A stretch of 64,000 nucleotides of DNA from Rhodoferax potami (GCF_032193765.1 NZ_JAVBIJ010000001.1:1240001-1304000), one strand, 5' to 3'. Counted from the first letter of the stretch, positions 30,644 to 41,040 are shown. A program made the numbers and translations. Notes: generated from the sequence alone by a model not told the origin.

Positions 30644-31755
30644 AACGGCCTACCCGGATTCCATGGGGGGGGTGGAGCAGGTGATTCACCAGCTCGCTTG
30701 TGGGGGGATAGCTAGGGGCTTGGACATGCATGTTCTCTCGTTGACTGCCAAGAATATGCCGCGCCAGCAAGAGGTATTCGGGTACCACTTGCACCGGGCC
30801 AGGTTGGATATGCACTTGGCATCGACCGGTTTCTCACTTTCTGCCTTTAAACGCTTCGCCGCATTAGCGCGTGACGCTGACGTGGTGCACTACCACTTCC
30901 CGTGGCCATTCATGGACTTGGTGCACTTTGCAACGCGTATCCGCAAGCCCTCAGTGGTGACTTATCACTCTGACATTGTTCGACAGCAAAACCTGCTGAA
31001 ACTTTACCGCCCTCTGAAAAACCGCTTCCTGGGCAGCACGGACCGGATTATCGCGACGTCGCCCAACTACCTCGCCACCAGTGAGGTCTTGGCTAAGCAC
31101 CAAGGCCGGGTTGAAGTCATCCCGATCGGGCTGGACAGGGCAAGCTACCCCTCTCCGGATGCAGGGCGGCTGCAGTACTGGCGCTGACAGGCTGGGAACA
31201 AGGTTATTTCTATTTGTGGGTGTGTTGCGGTATTACAAAGGCCTGCATATCCTGCTTGAGGCGGCCAAGGGTACCGACCTCACGATCGCCATCGCAGGAG
31301 CGGGCCCGATCGAAGAAGAGTTGAAAGCGCAGGCGAACGCGCTGGGGCTCACAAACATGCACTTTTTGGGGCAAGTGGACGAGGGCGACAAGACCGCGCT
31401 TTTGCACCTTTGCCAGGCTGTGGTGTTTCCCTCGCATCTCCGGTCCGAGGCTTTTGGAATCACCTTGCTTGAGGGTGCGATGTACGGCAAGCCCATGATC
31501 TCCAGCGAAATTGGCACAGGTACATCGTTTATCAATATCTCCAACGAAACAGGTCTGGTCGTACCACCCAGCGATCCGAATGCGCTACGGGAAGCGATGC
31601 TCAAATTGCAACATTCGCCGGAGACTGCCAAGCAGATGGGCGCTGCGGCGCAGCGCAGGTTTGAGAGCCACTTTACTGCGGGCCAGATGGTGGATGCTTA
31701 CGTCGACCTTTACGGCAGAGTCATCGGTGAATTTCATACACGCAAGCGGGGATAG
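30621..31755 (+). pseudogene. GT4 glycosyltransferase, WbdC/WbpZ-like, interrupted by a +1 frameshift
   Basis: Two overlapping frames together make one GT4 protein of about 377 residues. The first part (30621-31187) starts MRVLQFFKTAYPDSMGGVEQ, typical of WbdC/WbpZ and PimB-like transferases, and stops in LQYWR followed by TGA. The second frame carries on with DRLGTRLFLFVGVLRYYKGL and includes FPSHLRSEAFGITLLEGAMY, the donor site. Removing one T at 31185 (TGGCGC-T-GACAGG) restores W-R-D-R-L-G in one frame. The site is not a homopolymer, so the usual sequencing error is less likely, but an assembly error cannot be excluded. If real, the N-terminal acceptor half and the C-terminal donor half are separated and the enzyme is probably inactive. 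Confidence 0.85.
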
Positions 31756-31948
31756 ACTCACCAGGCATACCTGAAACAACCGGTTTTTCCCTCTCGCGAT
31801 AAAGCGCAGCTTGCGACGCGGCCTCCGAATCAGGCAGCGTTCGCGCCGCCTCTGCGAGCTCACCGACCCTTCGTATCCACATCATTGCGACAGCTAAAAT
31901 ACTGGCTCTCGCAAGCGCCCCAGTAACTCGCCCACCTCAAGGCCCCCC
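31756..31948 (+). promoter_or_regulatory. Island-purL junction, probable purL promoter region
   Basis: No gene is seen in these 193 bases. A TAAAAT hexamer at 31895-31900, about 50 bases before the purL GTG, could be a -10 box, but no matching -35 is visible. AAGG at 31939-31942 is the probable ribosome-binding site of purL. No terminator for the island operon is evident. Confidence 0.35.
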
Positions 31949-34900
31949 GTGACCCTGCACATCACCTCTTTCGAGGGCGGCAACGCCCTGAGCAATTTCC
32001 GCGTCCAACAACTTCTGCCCGCCCTGCACGGCGTGAGCGACAAGATTACCGGCATTGCAGCCCGTTTTGTGCACCTGGCCGCCACCGAAGCGGCTCTGGA
32101 CAAGCCCCTGGCTGACAAACTGGCCGCGCTGTTGACCTATGGCGACCCGTACACCGGCCCGGTAGAGGGCCCCGCCATTGTGGTGAGCCCGCGTTTCGGC
32201 ACCGTGAGCCCCTGGGCCTCCAAAGCGACCGACATTGCCCACAACTGCGGCCTGGCCGTGAAGCGGGTCGAGCGCTTGGTGGAGTACCGCCTGACCCTGA
32301 AAAATGGCTTGCTCAACAAAACCGTGTTGACGCCCGAACAGTTGCAGCCCGTGGCCGCTTTGCTGCACGACCGCATGACCGAGAGCGCCATGCTGGACCG
32401 TGGCCAGGCGCAAGAGCTGTTCAACGCCCTGCAACCCGCGCCCATGGACCATGTGGACGTGTTGGCCGGCGGCAAGGATGCGCTGGTAAAGGCCAACACC
32501 CAGTTCGGCTTGGCCTTAGCTGCTGACGAGATTGACTATTTGGTGAACGCCTTCACCACGCTGGGCCGCAACCCCACCGACGTGGAACTGATGATGTTTG
32601 CGCAGGCCAACAGCGAGCACTGCCGCCACAAAATCTTCAACGCCCAGTTCACCATCGATGGCGTGGAGCAGGACAAGAGCATGTTCGGCATGATCCGCAA
32701 CACGCACCAGCTGAACCCTCAGTACATGTTGGTGGCCTACTCGGACAACGCCTCGGTGATGGAAGGAGTGCAGGTCGAGCGCTTTACAGCCAAATCGGCC
32801 ACTGGCGCAGGTGATGTCAGCGCACCTAGCTATGAAAAACATAGCAAAACCAACCACATTCTGATGAAGGTGGAAACCCACAACCACCCGACTGCGATCT
32901 CCCCATTCCCCGGTGCCTCCACCGGCGCGGGCGGCGAAATCCGTGACGAAGGTGCCACCGGCCGCGGCTCCAAGCCCAAGGCGGGCCTGACTGGCTTTAC
33001 CGTCTCCAAGCTCTGGGGCAGCACCCTGGGCAAGCCCGAGCACATTGCTAGCCCGCTGCAAATCATGGTCGAAGGCCCTTTGGGCGGTGCGGCGTTCAAC
33101 AACGAATTCGGCCGGCCCAACCTGCTGGGCTATTTCCGCGAATACGAGCAAACAGTGGCTAGCGATGTGGACACCGTGGCACGTGGCTACCACAAGCCCA
33201 TCATGATCGCGGGTGGTCTGGGCATCATCGATGCCGACCAGACCCACAAGATTGAATTCCCCGCTGGCAGCCTGCTGATCCAGCTGGGCGGCCCCGGCAT
33301 GCGCATCGGCATGGGCGGCAGCGCGGCCAGCTCCATGGCCACTGGCGCCAACGCGGCCGAGTTGGACTTTGACTCGGTGCAGCGCGGCAACCCCGAGATC
33401 GAGCGTCGCGCGCAAGAGGTGATCAACCAGTGCTGGATGCAAGGCGAGCACAATCCCATCCTTGCCATCCACGACGTGGGTGCGGGTGGTTTGTCCAACG
33501 CCTTCCCCGAGCTGACCAACGATGCCGGCCGTGGTGCGCGCTTTGACCTGCGCGCCGTCAAGCTCGAAGAATCCGGTATGGCACCCAAGGAAATCTGGTG
33601 TAACGAGAGCCAGGAACGTTACGTCTTGGCTATCGCCCCCGAGTCGCTGGCGCAGTTTGAAGCGCTGTGCGAGCGCGAGCGTTGCCCGTTCGCGGTGATT
33701 GGTGTGGCGACCGAAGAGCGCCAGTTGCAACTGGTGGACGAGGGCGCAGAGTCCCCCGTGGACATGCCGATGAACGTGCTCTTGGGCAAGCCGCCCAAGA
33801 TGCACCGCGATGTGAAGACCGTGGCTCGCCAATTCAAGCCGCTGGACCTCACTGGCGTGGATCTGCAAAAAGCCGTGATCGACGTGCTGGCGCACCCCAC
33901 CGTCGCCTCTAAGCGCTTCCTGATCACCATCGGCGACCGCACCGTCGGTGGCTTGACCCACCGCGACCAAATGGTCGGCCCCTGGCAGGTGCCGGTGGCG
34001 GACTGTGCCGTGACACTCGCCGACTTCAAGGGCTTTGCCGGAGAAGCCATGTCCATGGGCGAGCGCACGCCGCTGGCAGCTTTGGATGCACCCGCTTCCG
34101 GCCGCATGGCGGTGGCAGAAGCCATTACCAACCTGCTGGCAGCCCCCATCGACTTGCCGCGCGTAAAACTGTCCGCCAACTGGATGGCCGCCTGCGGCGA
34201 ACCCGGCGAAGACGCGGCGCTGTACGCTACCGTCAAGGCCGTGGGCATGGAGCTGTGCCCGGCTTTGGGTATCTCCATTCCTGTGGGCAAGGACAGCCTG
34301 TCCATGCGCACCCAATGGAAAGACGCCGGCACCGACAAGAAGGTGACTTCTCCCGTGTCTCTGATCGTGAGCGGTTTTGCCACCTTGCAAGACGTGCGCG
34401 GCACGCTGACGCCCCAGCTCAACGCGACCGAGGACACCACCCTGGTGTTGGTGGACTTGGGCAAGGGTCAGCACCGCATGGCCGCCAGCATCCTGGCGCA
34501 GACCCTGGACCAAGTCGGCGACAAGGTGCCCGATCTGGACGACGCCAAAGACCTGGTGAACCTGGTCAACGCGGTGAATGCATTGCGCGCCAAGGGCCAA
34601 GTGCTGGCCTACCACGACCGTGGCGATGGTGGTCTGCTGGCGACCGTGGCCGAGATGGCATTTGCCGGCCGCGTGGGTGTGGCCCTGAACGTGGACATGC
34701 TGGTCACCGAAGGCGACGGCATCTCCGACAGCCGCATGGACGTGGGCGACAGCAAAAACTGGGCAGGGCAGGTGGGTGCCCGCCGTGAAGAAGCCACACT
34801 CAAGGCCCTGTTCAGCGAAGAGCTGGGCGTAGTGTTGCAGGTGCGCACCTCAGAGCGCTCGGAGGTGATGGCTACTTTGCGTGAGCACGGCCTGTCCAAG

Positions 34901-35995
34901 TTCAGTCACTTCGTGGGTAAAACACGGCCGGCTGCTGATGCCGCTACCGGAGGGGCTTCCGTGTCCACCGCTGGCAAGGGCGAGCTGCAAATCTGGCGCG
35001 ATGCCAAGAGCATTTTTAGCGCCAAGCTGGCCGACCTGCACCAGGTGTGGGATGCCGTGAGCTGGAAAATTGCCCAGCAGCGCGACAACCCAACCTGCGC
35101 AGATGCCGAACACGCCGCTGCCGGCGCCGAGCAAGACCCCGGCATGCATGTTTACATGCCAAATAAGGCTCTGGCGCTCGTGGAATCTGCGCAAGCAGCT
35201 ATCAAATCAGGAGCGCCCGCCATCCTCACGAGCCGCCCCAAGGTGGCGGTGCTGCGCGAGCAGGGCGTCAACTCCCATGTGGAAATGGCCTACGCTTTCA
35301 CCGAAGCCGGCTTTGAGGCCTATGACGTGCACATGACTGACTTGCAGACCGGCCGCGCCAAGCTCGCAGACTTCAAAGGAGTGGTCGCTTGCGGTGGTTT
35401 TAGCTACGGCGACACTTTGGGTGCCGGCATCGGCTGGGCGCGCAGCATCACGTTCAACGACGTGCTGTCTGAGCAGTTCAAGGCTTTCTTTGCCCGCCAG
35501 GACACCTTCGGCTTGGGCGTGTGCAATGGTTGCCAGATGTTTGCCGAGCTGGCCGACATCATCCCCGGCGCGCAAGACTGGCCACGCTTCACCACCAACC
35601 AGAGCGAGCGCTTTGAAGCGCGCCTCTCGCTGGTGGAAGTACTGGAGTCACCGTCCTTGTTCTTTACCGATCTGGCCGGCATGCGCCTGCCGATTGCGGT
35701 GGCACACGGCGAGGGCTACGCCAACTTCAAATACCGTGGCAACGCCGACAAGGCCATCGCCGCCATGCGCTATGTGGACAACACCGGCGCCGCGACCGAG
35801 GCCTACCCGTTCAACCCTAACGGCAGCGCAGGTGGCTTGACTGCGGTAACGACGGCCGACGGCCGCTTCACCGCCATGATGCCGCACCCCGAGCGTGTGT
35901 TCCGTAACGTGCAGATGAGCTGGACCAGCCTGGACAAGAGCGAATTCAGCCCTTGGATGCAGCTGTGGCGCAATGCGCGCAAGTGGGTGGGTTAA
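31949..35995 (+). CDS. purL: PurL, phosphoribosylformylglycinamidine synthase
   Basis: This is the large single-chain FGAM synthase of purine synthesis. It joins FGAR, glutamine and ATP. It is 1348 residues with a GTG start. The order is an N-terminal PurS-like domain, a linker, two FGAMS/AIRS-type synthetase halves ([20 protein letters not shown] in the first) and a C-terminal glutaminase. The nucleophile C1192 is in GVCNGCQMF. Two copies of the dispersed repeat lie in frame, at about residue 294 and residue 1081, the second in the hinge just before the glutaminase domain. The gene is followed by a strong terminator. Confidence 0.97.
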   Translation: MTLHITSFEGGNALSNFRVQQLLPALHGVSDKITGIAARFVHLAATEAALDKPLADKLAALLTYGDPYTGPVEGPAIVVSPRFGTVSPWASKATDIAHNCGLAVKRVERLVEYRLTLKNGLLNKTVLTPEQLQPVAALLHDRMTESAMLDRGQAQELFNALQPAPMDHVDVLAGGKDALVKANTQFGLALAADEIDYLVNAFTTLGRNPTDVELMMFAQANSEHCRHKIFNAQFTIDGVEQDKSMFGMIRNTHQLNPQYMLVAYSDNASVMEGVQVERFTAKSATGAGDVSAPSYEKHSKTNHILMKVETHNHPTAISPFPGASTGAGGEIRDEGATGRGSKPKAGLTGFTVSKLWGSTLGKPEHIASPLQIMVEGPLGGAAFNNEFGRPNLLGYFREYEQTVASDVDTVARGYHKPIMIAGGLGIIDADQTHKIEFPAGSLLIQLGGPGMRIGMGGSAASSMATGANAAELDFDSVQRGNPEIERRAQEVINQCWMQGEHNPILAIHDVGAGGLSNAFPELTNDAGRGARFDLRAVKLEESGMAPKEIWCNESQERYVLAIAPESLAQFEALCERERCPFAVIGVATEERQLQLVDEGAESPVDMPMNVLLGKPPKMHRDVKTVARQFKPLDLTGVDLQKAVIDVLAHPTVASKRFLITIGDRTVGGLTHRDQMVGPWQVPVADCAVTLADFKGFAGEAMSMGERTPLAALDAPASGRMAVAEAITNLLAAPIDLPRVKLSANWMAACGEPGEDAALYATVKAVGMELCPALGISIPVGKDSLSMRTQWKDAGTDKKVTSPVSLIVSGFATLQDVRGTLTPQLNATEDTTLVLVDLGKGQHRMAASILAQTLDQVGDKVPDLDDAKDLVNLVNAVNALRAKGQVLAYHDRGDGGLLATVAEMAFAGRVGVALNVDMLVTEGDGISDSRMDVGDSKNWAGQVGARREEATLKALFSEELGVVLQVRTSERSEVMATLREHGLSKFSHFVGKTRPAADAATGGASVSTAGKGELQIWRDAKSIFSAKLADLHQVWDAVSWKIAQQRDNPTCADAEHAAAGAEQDPGMHVYMPNKALALVESAQAAIKSGAPAILTSRPKVAVLREQGVNSHVEMAYAFTEAGFEAYDVHMTDLQTGRAKLADFKGVVACGGFSYGDTLGAGIGWARSITFNDVLSEQFKAFFARQDTFGLGVCNGCQMFAELADIIPGAQDWPRFTTNQSERFEARLSLVEVLESPSLFFTDLAGMRLPIAVAHGEGYANFKYRGNADKAIAAMRYVDNTGAATEAYPFNPNGSAGGLTAVTTADGRFTAMMPHPERVFRNVQMSWTSLDKSEFSPWMQLWRNARKWVG
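32829..32845 (+). repeat. Dispersed GCTAY repeat, short copy in purL
   Basis: GCTAT-GAAAAAC-ATAGC forms a 5-bp inverted repeat. It retains the left arm and palindromic core of the family but no tail. Confidence 0.35.
35183..35216 (-). repeat. Dispersed GCTAY repeat, in-frame copy in purL
   Basis: On the minus strand this reads GATTTGATAGCTGCTTGCGC followed by AGATTC, matching the right half of the consensus exactly. It encodes [10 protein letters not shown] in PurL. Confidence 0.6.
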
Positions 35996-36021
35996 TTCCC
36001 CGTCGGGGACGCCGGTTTGAC

Positions 36022-36049
36022 ACAAGGGGCCTACAGGCCCCTTGTTTTT
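36022..36049 (+). terminator. Rho-independent terminator after purL
   Basis: A perfect 10-bp stem (ACAAGGGGCC / GGCCCCTTGT) with a TACA loop is followed directly by TTTT. It ends the purL transcript. Confidence 0.93.
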
Positions 36050-36125
36050 GCCACTACAGTCCCCAGATGTCGATTTCCGGCGGTAGCCAACCTGGTTGCG
36101 GCCTCCCAACTTTAGAAAGCATTTG

Positions 36126-36764
36126 ATGTCCGACCTCATCAGCACACTCCAGTGGCGCTACGCCGCCAAGAAATTTAACCCCGCCAAAGCAGTCCCCCAG
36201 GACAAGCTGGACCGCATCTTGGAGGCCGTGCGCCTGACGGCCACCTCCAGCGGCTTGCAGCCCTATGAGCTGATCGTGGTGAGCAACAAAGAGTTGCGTG
36301 AAAAGATCGTGCCCGTAGCTTGGAACCAAGCGCAGATCACCGATGGCTCGCACCTGTTGGTATTCGCCGCTTGGGACAACTACACCGCGGAGCGCATCAA
36401 TGCGTCTTTCGACTTGGTCAACACCGAGCGCGGTTTCGTGAACGAAGGTTGGGAAAACTACCGCAAGATGATTTTGGGCGCTTACGTGCCCCGCGAGGCC
36501 GAAGTGAACTACCAGCACGCTGCCCGCCAAGCCTATATTGGCGTGGGCACCGCCCTGATTGCGGCTGCTGAAGAGAAAGTCGACGCTACCCCCATGGAAG
36601 GTTTTGACCCCAAAGCCGTGGACGAAATCTTGGGCCTGGACAAGCGCGGCTTGCGCAGCGTGGTGATCATGCCTTTGGGCTATCGCGCCGACGAAGGCGA
36701 CTGGTTGGTGAACCTGAAAAAGGTGCGCCGCAGCCGTGAAAACTTTGTCACTGAGCTGAAGTGA
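36126..36764 (+). CDS. Nitroreductase-family NAD(P)H-dependent oxidoreductase
   Basis: This 212-residue protein is an NfsB-like FMN-dependent nitroreductase. The N-terminus (LQWRYAAKKFNPAKAV) and the FMN-binding segments (SSGLQPYELIVVSN; the late GLRSVVIMPLGYR) are typical. Such enzymes reduce nitro compounds and quinones in the cytoplasm. The ATG at 36126 is the family start. The stop overlaps the GTG start of the next small gene. Confidence 0.88.
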   Translation: MSDLISTLQWRYAAKKFNPAKAVPQDKLDRILEAVRLTATSSGLQPYELIVVSNKELREKIVPVAWNQAQITDGSHLLVFAAWDNYTAERINASFDLVNTERGFVNEGWENYRKMILGAYVPREAEVNYQHAARQAYIGVGTALIAAAEEKVDATPMEGFDPKAVDEILGLDKRGLRSVVIMPLGYRADEGDWLVNLKKVRRSRENFVTELK

Positions 36765-36997
36765 AGTACCTGCGCCGTTTGCTTCAACCCCGCAAGCCGG
36801 CCTTCTGGCTCATGCTGGTGTTGAACGCACTGTCGACGGCGCTGGTTTGGATCGTGCAACACCACACACTGCAGCCCGCAGCGGCCATCGCGGTGGTGGT
36901 GTTTGCCGTGGGCAATATGGTGCTGGGGCTGTACTTCATGCGCCAGCTGCTGCAGACGCAGGCGCCTGAAGAGCGCCCGCCCCAGCGCCCCCACTAA
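36761..36997 (+). CDS. Small two-helix membrane protein
   Basis: This encodes 78 residues with two hydrophobic segments (about 15-34 and 41-61) and a proline-rich tail (APEERPPQRPH). The GTG start overlaps the nitroreductase stop by four bases, which suggests coupling. No family is recognised. It ends 4 bases before the convergent rlhA stop. Confidence 0.65.
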   Translation: MKYLRRLLQPRKPAFWLMLVLNALSTALVWIVQHHTLQPAAAIAVVVFAVGNMVLGLYFMRQLLQTQAPEERPPQRPH

Positions 36998-37001
36998 GCG
37001 G

Positions 37002-39032
37002 TCAGTGCCCGAACTCTTGTTTCGGGCGGGTTTTGTGGAAAGTCATCGGCACGCCCTTTGCGGCCTCCAGGAGCTCCTGGCGGCTTTGGTTGGCAACACC
37101 CGTTTTCATCTTGCCCACCACATGCATTTCGCAGGGTTTGCAGTCAAACCGCAGGGTGAGCTTCTCTTTGCCATTGATCAGTTGCAGTGGCTCGGCTTTG
37201 ACCTGCCCTTGGACCCCCGTCACGCCCTTGGCTTGCTTGGGGCACAGGCTGAGCGAAAAGCGCACGCAGTGCTTGGTGATCATCAGGCTCACTTCACCCA
37301 ACTCTTCAATCGCCTCATAGGCGGGTGCAATGACTTTCACCCCGTGCTTGGCGTAAAAACCGTGCGCTGCCTGGTTAAACACGTTGGCCAGGTAGCTGAG
37401 CGTGTCTTCCGGATACGCCACCGGCGGCTCCACCACATGGCCGGGTGCTAAACGCACAAAGCCCCGCGTGCGGGCACGCTCCAGCGCCTCGACAGCTTCG
37501 CGCCGCAAAGGGTTCAGCACTGACGCGGGCACAAACCACGGCTGGCTGAACTGCACTTGCACATCGAGTGTGGCAAAAATCGTGGTGCCCATTTTGCTTA
37601 GGTTCGCGCGCAAGGTGTCGAGCGCAGTGGCCGGGTCTTTGGCCAGCTCCAAGGGCAGGCTGGTGCGGGAGGTTGCGGTAAAGCCATCTTCGTCAGTCAA
37701 GGTCAACGCCATGCCGCCATCGGTTTCCGCCAACACCGCCCAAACACCGATGCGCCGGTCGCTGCTCTTTTTATCGAGCACTCGGGTCCAGTTCACATCC
37801 CGGTTGCGGTTAACCTCTACCCCCTTGCGCAGGTCCTTGAGGCCGGGGAGGGGATCTTTGGGGAACACCCGCCACAAACCCTTGGCTGAGTTGATAGCTT
37901 CGGCCCGGTTGATGGCCAGGCCCACCAGCTCCTTTTGCAAGTCGTAGTAACACAGGCCGTCGCCATTGCTCAAAGCCTTGCTGCGGTCGCTCAGTTCCAG
38001 CTCCACACTTTCAGGGTTGACCTTGGTCACATAGCCAATCGGCTGGCCCGGGTTTTTGGGGCTGTCAAAAGCCCCGATGTCGATTTGCCGGCCCTGTACA
38101 AAGTAATCGGTGAACTCGCGGTTGAAGTTCTGATTGGGGTCAGGCTCAAACGTGAAGCTGGTGCTACCGCTGCTGCTGCGCGAAAGCGGGAAATGGTGGG
38201 GCTGATCCGAGTACTGGCGATCTTCGATCAAGCGGTCGAGTAGCTTGCGGTAGTGGGCGGTGATGTTCTTCACATAACCCATGTCCTTGTAGCGCCCCTC
38301 AATTTTGAAGCTGCGGATGCCCGCATCCACCAAAGCGGCCAGGTTCTCGCTCTGGTTGTTGTCTTTCATTGAGAGCACATGCTTGTCATGGGCGACGAAG
38401 CGGCCTTTGTCGTCGACCACCTGGTAGGGCAGGCGACAGGCTTGGCTGCATTCACCCCGGTTGGCACTGCGGCCGGTGTGGGCTGCGCTGATGTAACACT
38501 GGCCGCTGTAGGCCACGCACAGCGCACCGTGGATAAAAAACTCCAGCGTGCATTTTTCAGGGTCCGTTGCCGCGCGGATGGCGGCAATCTGCCGGGCGGT
38601 TAGTTCGCGCGCCAGCACGATCTGGGACAGGCCCACATCCTGCAAAAAGCGCGCTTTCTCGGGCGTGCGGATGTCTGTCTGGGTACTGGCGTGGAGCTGC
38701 AGCGGCGGCATGTCGATCGCCAGCAAGCCCATGTCCTGCACGATCAGCGCATCCACACCGGCTTCGTACAACTGCCAGGCCTGCTTGCGGGCGGGCTCGA
38801 GCTCGTCATCCCGCAGGATGGTGTTCATCGTGACAAAAATGCGGCTGTTGAAGCGATGAGCGTTAGCGACCAGACGCTCAATATCGGCAATGCTGTTGTC
38901 GGCGCTGGACCGCGCGCCAAAGCCGGGCCCGCCGATGTAAACCGCATCGGCACCATGGTTCACCGCTTCGATGCCGATCTCGGCGGTACGGGCGGGAGCC
39001 AGCAATTCGAGTTGAAAATCTTGCAAAGACAT
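37002..39032 (-). CDS. rlhA: RlhA-type U32 family protein, 23S rRNA C2501 hydroxylation
   Basis: This 676-residue U32-family protein has an N-terminal TIM-barrel-like region (LELLAPARTAEIGIEAVNHG) and the cysteine cluster GQCYISAAHTGRSANRGECS, with more cysteines in SQACRLPY. A long C-terminal extension follows that short U32 peptidases lack. This architecture matches RlhA (formerly YdcP), which with prephenate makes 5-hydroxycytidine at position 2501 of 23S rRNA. Older annotation calls such proteins collagenase-like peptidases. It is divergent from the MFS gene and has a GATAAT box 8 bases before the ATG. Confidence 0.85.
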   Translation of the reverse strand: MSLQDFQLELLAPARTAEIGIEAVNHGADAVYIGGPGFGARSSADNSIADIERLVANAHRFNSRIFVTMNTILRDDELEPARKQAWQLYEAGVDALIVQDMGLLAIDMPPLQLHASTQTDIRTPEKARFLQDVGLSQIVLARELTARQIAAIRAATDPEKCTLEFFIHGALCVAYSGQCYISAAHTGRSANRGECSQACRLPYQVVDDKGRFVAHDKHVLSMKDNNQSENLAALVDAGIRSFKIEGRYKDMGYVKNITAHYRKLLDRLIEDRQYSDQPHHFPLSRSSSGSTSFTFEPDPNQNFNREFTDYFVQGRQIDIGAFDSPKNPGQPIGYVTKVNPESVELELSDRSKALSNGDGLCYYDLQKELVGLAINRAEAINSAKGLWRVFPKDPLPGLKDLRKGVEVNRNRDVNWTRVLDKKSSDRRIGVWAVLAETDGGMALTLTDEDGFTATSRTSLPLELAKDPATALDTLRANLSKMGTTIFATLDVQVQFSQPWFVPASVLNPLRREAVEALERARTRGFVRLAPGHVVEPPVAYPEDTLSYLANVFNQAAHGFYAKHGVKVIAPAYEAIEELGEVSLMITKHCVRFSLSLCPKQAKGVTGVQGQVKAEPLQLINGKEKLTLRFDCKPCEMHVVGKMKTGVANQSRQELLEAAKGVPMTFHKTRPKQEFGH

Positions 39033-39046
39033 GGGGCCGCATTATC
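39033..39046 (-). promoter_or_regulatory. Candidate leaderless promoter of rlhA
   Basis: On the minus strand GGGATAATGCGGCCCC abuts the ATG. It differs by one base from the dapC counterpart GGGATAATGCCGCCCC. GATAAT (39046-39041) is 8 bases from the start codon. Confidence 0.45.
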
Positions 39047-39098
39047 CCGCAGCACGACCCCGCCGGCGCGCGGGCTGCCGCTACACTCACCGGCTCCC

Positions 39099-40289
39099 AT
39101 GCCTCACACACTCATTACTCATTGGCCCCGCGTTTTGCTGCTGTGGGTCTGCGGCATTTTGGCGGCCATGCAGTTCGCCAAGGTGTCCCTCGCGTTTGCT
39201 TTGTTGCAGCAGCAGTTTGGCGTGAGTGCGACCCAGATGGGATGGGCCTTGTCGGTCGTAGGCGTCGTGGGCTTGAGTCTGGGTGTCAGCATGGGTTTGT
39301 TGGCTCCGCGCATCGGTTACCGGCGTCTGCTGTGCGGTGGCATGCTGCTGGGCGCGGTGCTCGCGGCGGTGCAAGCATTGAGCTTGCCGTTTCACTGGTT
39401 TGTAGTGACCCGGGTGCTGGAAGGAGCGTCACACCTAGCCGTGGTGGTGGCTGCGCCCACGCTCATGTCAGGTACCACTGCTGCGCGTCACCGGTCGATT
39501 GCCATGGGCTTGTGGAGCACCTTTGTGGGCACCGCGTTCGCGCTCACCGCCGCAGGAGGCCACCAGTTTTTGGCGTATGCCGGTGTGCCCTCGATGTTTG
39601 CACTGCATGCGGTGCTGCTGCTCATTGCCGCGGTACTGGCTTGGGTCGCACTGCCCCTGGACCAGCCGCCGCCCGCTAGCGCCGCCCACGGAGCCGGCTT
39701 GCTCGCGCGCCATGTGCGCACCTATACCGACTGGCGCACCGCACTGCCGGGCCTGTGTTTCTTTTGTTACACCGGTATGGCTGTGGCGCTGTTGACGTTT
39801 TTACCCCGGGGCCTGACCGACACAGACCGCTGGGCCGCCACGGTTTTGCCCTTGATGGGCATCGCCGGTACCTTTGGTGCGGGTTGGCTCACCCAGCGGA
39901 GCAGCCCCTTGCGCTTGCTGCGAATGCTGTATCCCAGCCTTGGCTTGGCGGGCGTGTTGTGTGCATGGAGCGCCATGACCGGCTGGGGCTACGTCGAGGC
40001 ATCCATCGCTTTGATGCTGATCTCCGGCCTGGCCGGGGGCAGTGCCTTTGCCCTGATTCCCCACCTCAACCACGACAGCGCCCAACAGGCCCGTGCCAAC
40101 GGCGCGGTTGCCCAAATGGGCAATTTGGGCGCTACGTTGGGGCCGCCCCTTTTTGCATGGTCCACCGCCATGCACAGCGCCTGGGGGCTTGCAATACCGG
40201 TGCTTTTGTTGGCGTCTACCGGCGCTGTGCTCACCCAATGGGGCAGCATCATGCAACGGTCTGCCACCGGTAAGCCACAAAACCCTTGA
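39099..40289 (+). CDS. MFS transporter
   Basis: This 396-residue protein has about twelve membrane segments of the major facilitator superfamily. The ATG at 39099 gives a short N-terminus before helix 1 (VLLLWVCGILAAMQFAKVS). Signature-like residues occur after helix 2 (GLLAPRIGYRRLLCGG). It resembles the CynX/NimT and sugar-efflux groups, but I cannot name a substrate. The next gene starts 7 bases later, so both may share a transcript. Confidence 0.85.
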   Translation: MPHTLITHWPRVLLLWVCGILAAMQFAKVSLAFALLQQQFGVSATQMGWALSVVGVVGLSLGVSMGLLAPRIGYRRLLCGGMLLGAVLAAVQALSLPFHWFVVTRVLEGASHLAVVVAAPTLMSGTTAARHRSIAMGLWSTFVGTAFALTAAGGHQFLAYAGVPSMFALHAVLLLIAAVLAWVALPLDQPPPASAAHGAGLLARHVRTYTDWRTALPGLCFFCYTGMAVALLTFLPRGLTDTDRWAATVLPLMGIAGTFGAGWLTQRSSPLRLLRMLYPSLGLAGVLCAWSAMTGWGYVEASIALMLISGLAGGSAFALIPHLNHDSAQQARANGAVAQMGNLGATLGPPLFAWSTAMHSAWGLAIPVLLLASTGAVLTQWGSIMQRSATGKPQNP

Positions 40290-40296
40290 AACGGCC

Positions 40297-41040
40297 ATGA
40301 ACACCCGGCGCTTGGACACTCTGGATGCATTGCGTGGCTTAGCCATGGTGTGGATGACGGTGTTTCACTTTTGCTTCGACCTGAACAACGCCGGCGTTAT
40401 CCAACAAAACTTTTTGCAAGACCCCGTCTGGACGTGGCAGCGCACTGTCATCCTCAGCCTGTTTTTGTGCTGTGCGGGCGCCGGTCAGGCGCTGGCGCAT
40501 GCCCGCGGCCAAAGCGGGTGGCAGTTCGCACGGCGTTGGCTCCAGATTGCTGCCGCCGCGGCGTTGGTGTCTTTGGGGTCGTGGTTCATGTTCCCCGGCA
40601 GCTATATCTATTTCGGGGTGTTGCACGCCATGGCGGTGATGCTGCTCATCACCCGCCTTGTGGCACCACTGGGGCTTGGGTGCGGTTTGCTGGGTCTTGC
40701 GATCATTGCTACACATTTCATAGCAGGTAGCGCAATATCTAACTGGGCTAGCGCTCAGTTTGGCGTGGATATGAACGGCCGCGCCTTGAACTGGATCGGG
40801 TGGGTTACCCGCCTGCCACGCACCGAGGACTATGTGCCCCTGTTTCCCTGGCTGGGCGTCATGTTGCTGGGTTTCGCGTTCATGCACGGGTGGCAGCACC
40901 AACCCCGCACAGGGCGGCTGCCACTGCCGGCAGCCCTGACGCGGCGGCTGGCAGCACTGGGGCAGTGGAGTTTGAGTTACTACCTGCTGCACCAGCCGGT
41001 CTTGTTGGGCCTGCTTTGGCTGGCCGGAATCGGCCGCTAG
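40297..41040 (+). CDS. DUF1624 (heparan-alpha-glucosaminide N-acetyltransferase-like) membrane protein
   Basis: This 247-residue membrane protein has about seven hydrophobic segments. It opens with RRLDTLDALRGLAMVWMTVFHFCFDLN, the start typical of the DUF1624/YeiB-like acyltransferase-related group. The terminal LGQWSLSYYLLHQPVLL is also typical. Members are presumed to transfer acyl groups to sugars or lipids; the substrate here is unknown. A copy of the dispersed GCTAY repeat encodes residues about 138-148 (ATHFIAGSAIS) in frame. Confidence 0.83.
   Translation: MNTRRLDTLDALRGLAMVWMTVFHFCFDLNNAGVIQQNFLQDPVWTWQRTVILSLFLCCAGAGQALAHARGQSGWQFARRWLQIAAAAALVSLGSWFMFPGSYIYFGVLHAMAVMLLITRLVAPLGLGCGLLGLAIIATHFIAGSAISNWASAQFGVDMNGRALNWIGWVTRLPRTEDYVPLFPWLGVMLLGFAFMHGWQHQPRTGRLPLPAALTRRLAALGQWSLSYYLLHQPVLLGLLWLAGIGR
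40708..40738 (+). repeat. Dispersed GCTAY repeat, in-frame copy in the DUF1624 gene
   Basis: The copy reads GCTAC-ACATTTC-ATAGCAGGTAGCGCAATAT, one of the most complete in the window. Confidence 0.6.

Noticed and set aside
32516..34615. 699-codon open frame antisense to purL
   Set aside because: It mirrors the codon pattern of purL and encodes a His/Gln-rich sequence with no domain; a GC-rich shadow frame.
37880..37900. Further copy of the dispersed repeat in rlhA (GAGTTGATAGCTT)
   Set aside because: Only a fragment of the core matches; too short to distinguish from chance.
38691..39098. N-terminal extension of the MFS transporter
   Set aside because: It overlaps the rlhA gene and lacks membrane segments; the transporter starts at 39099.
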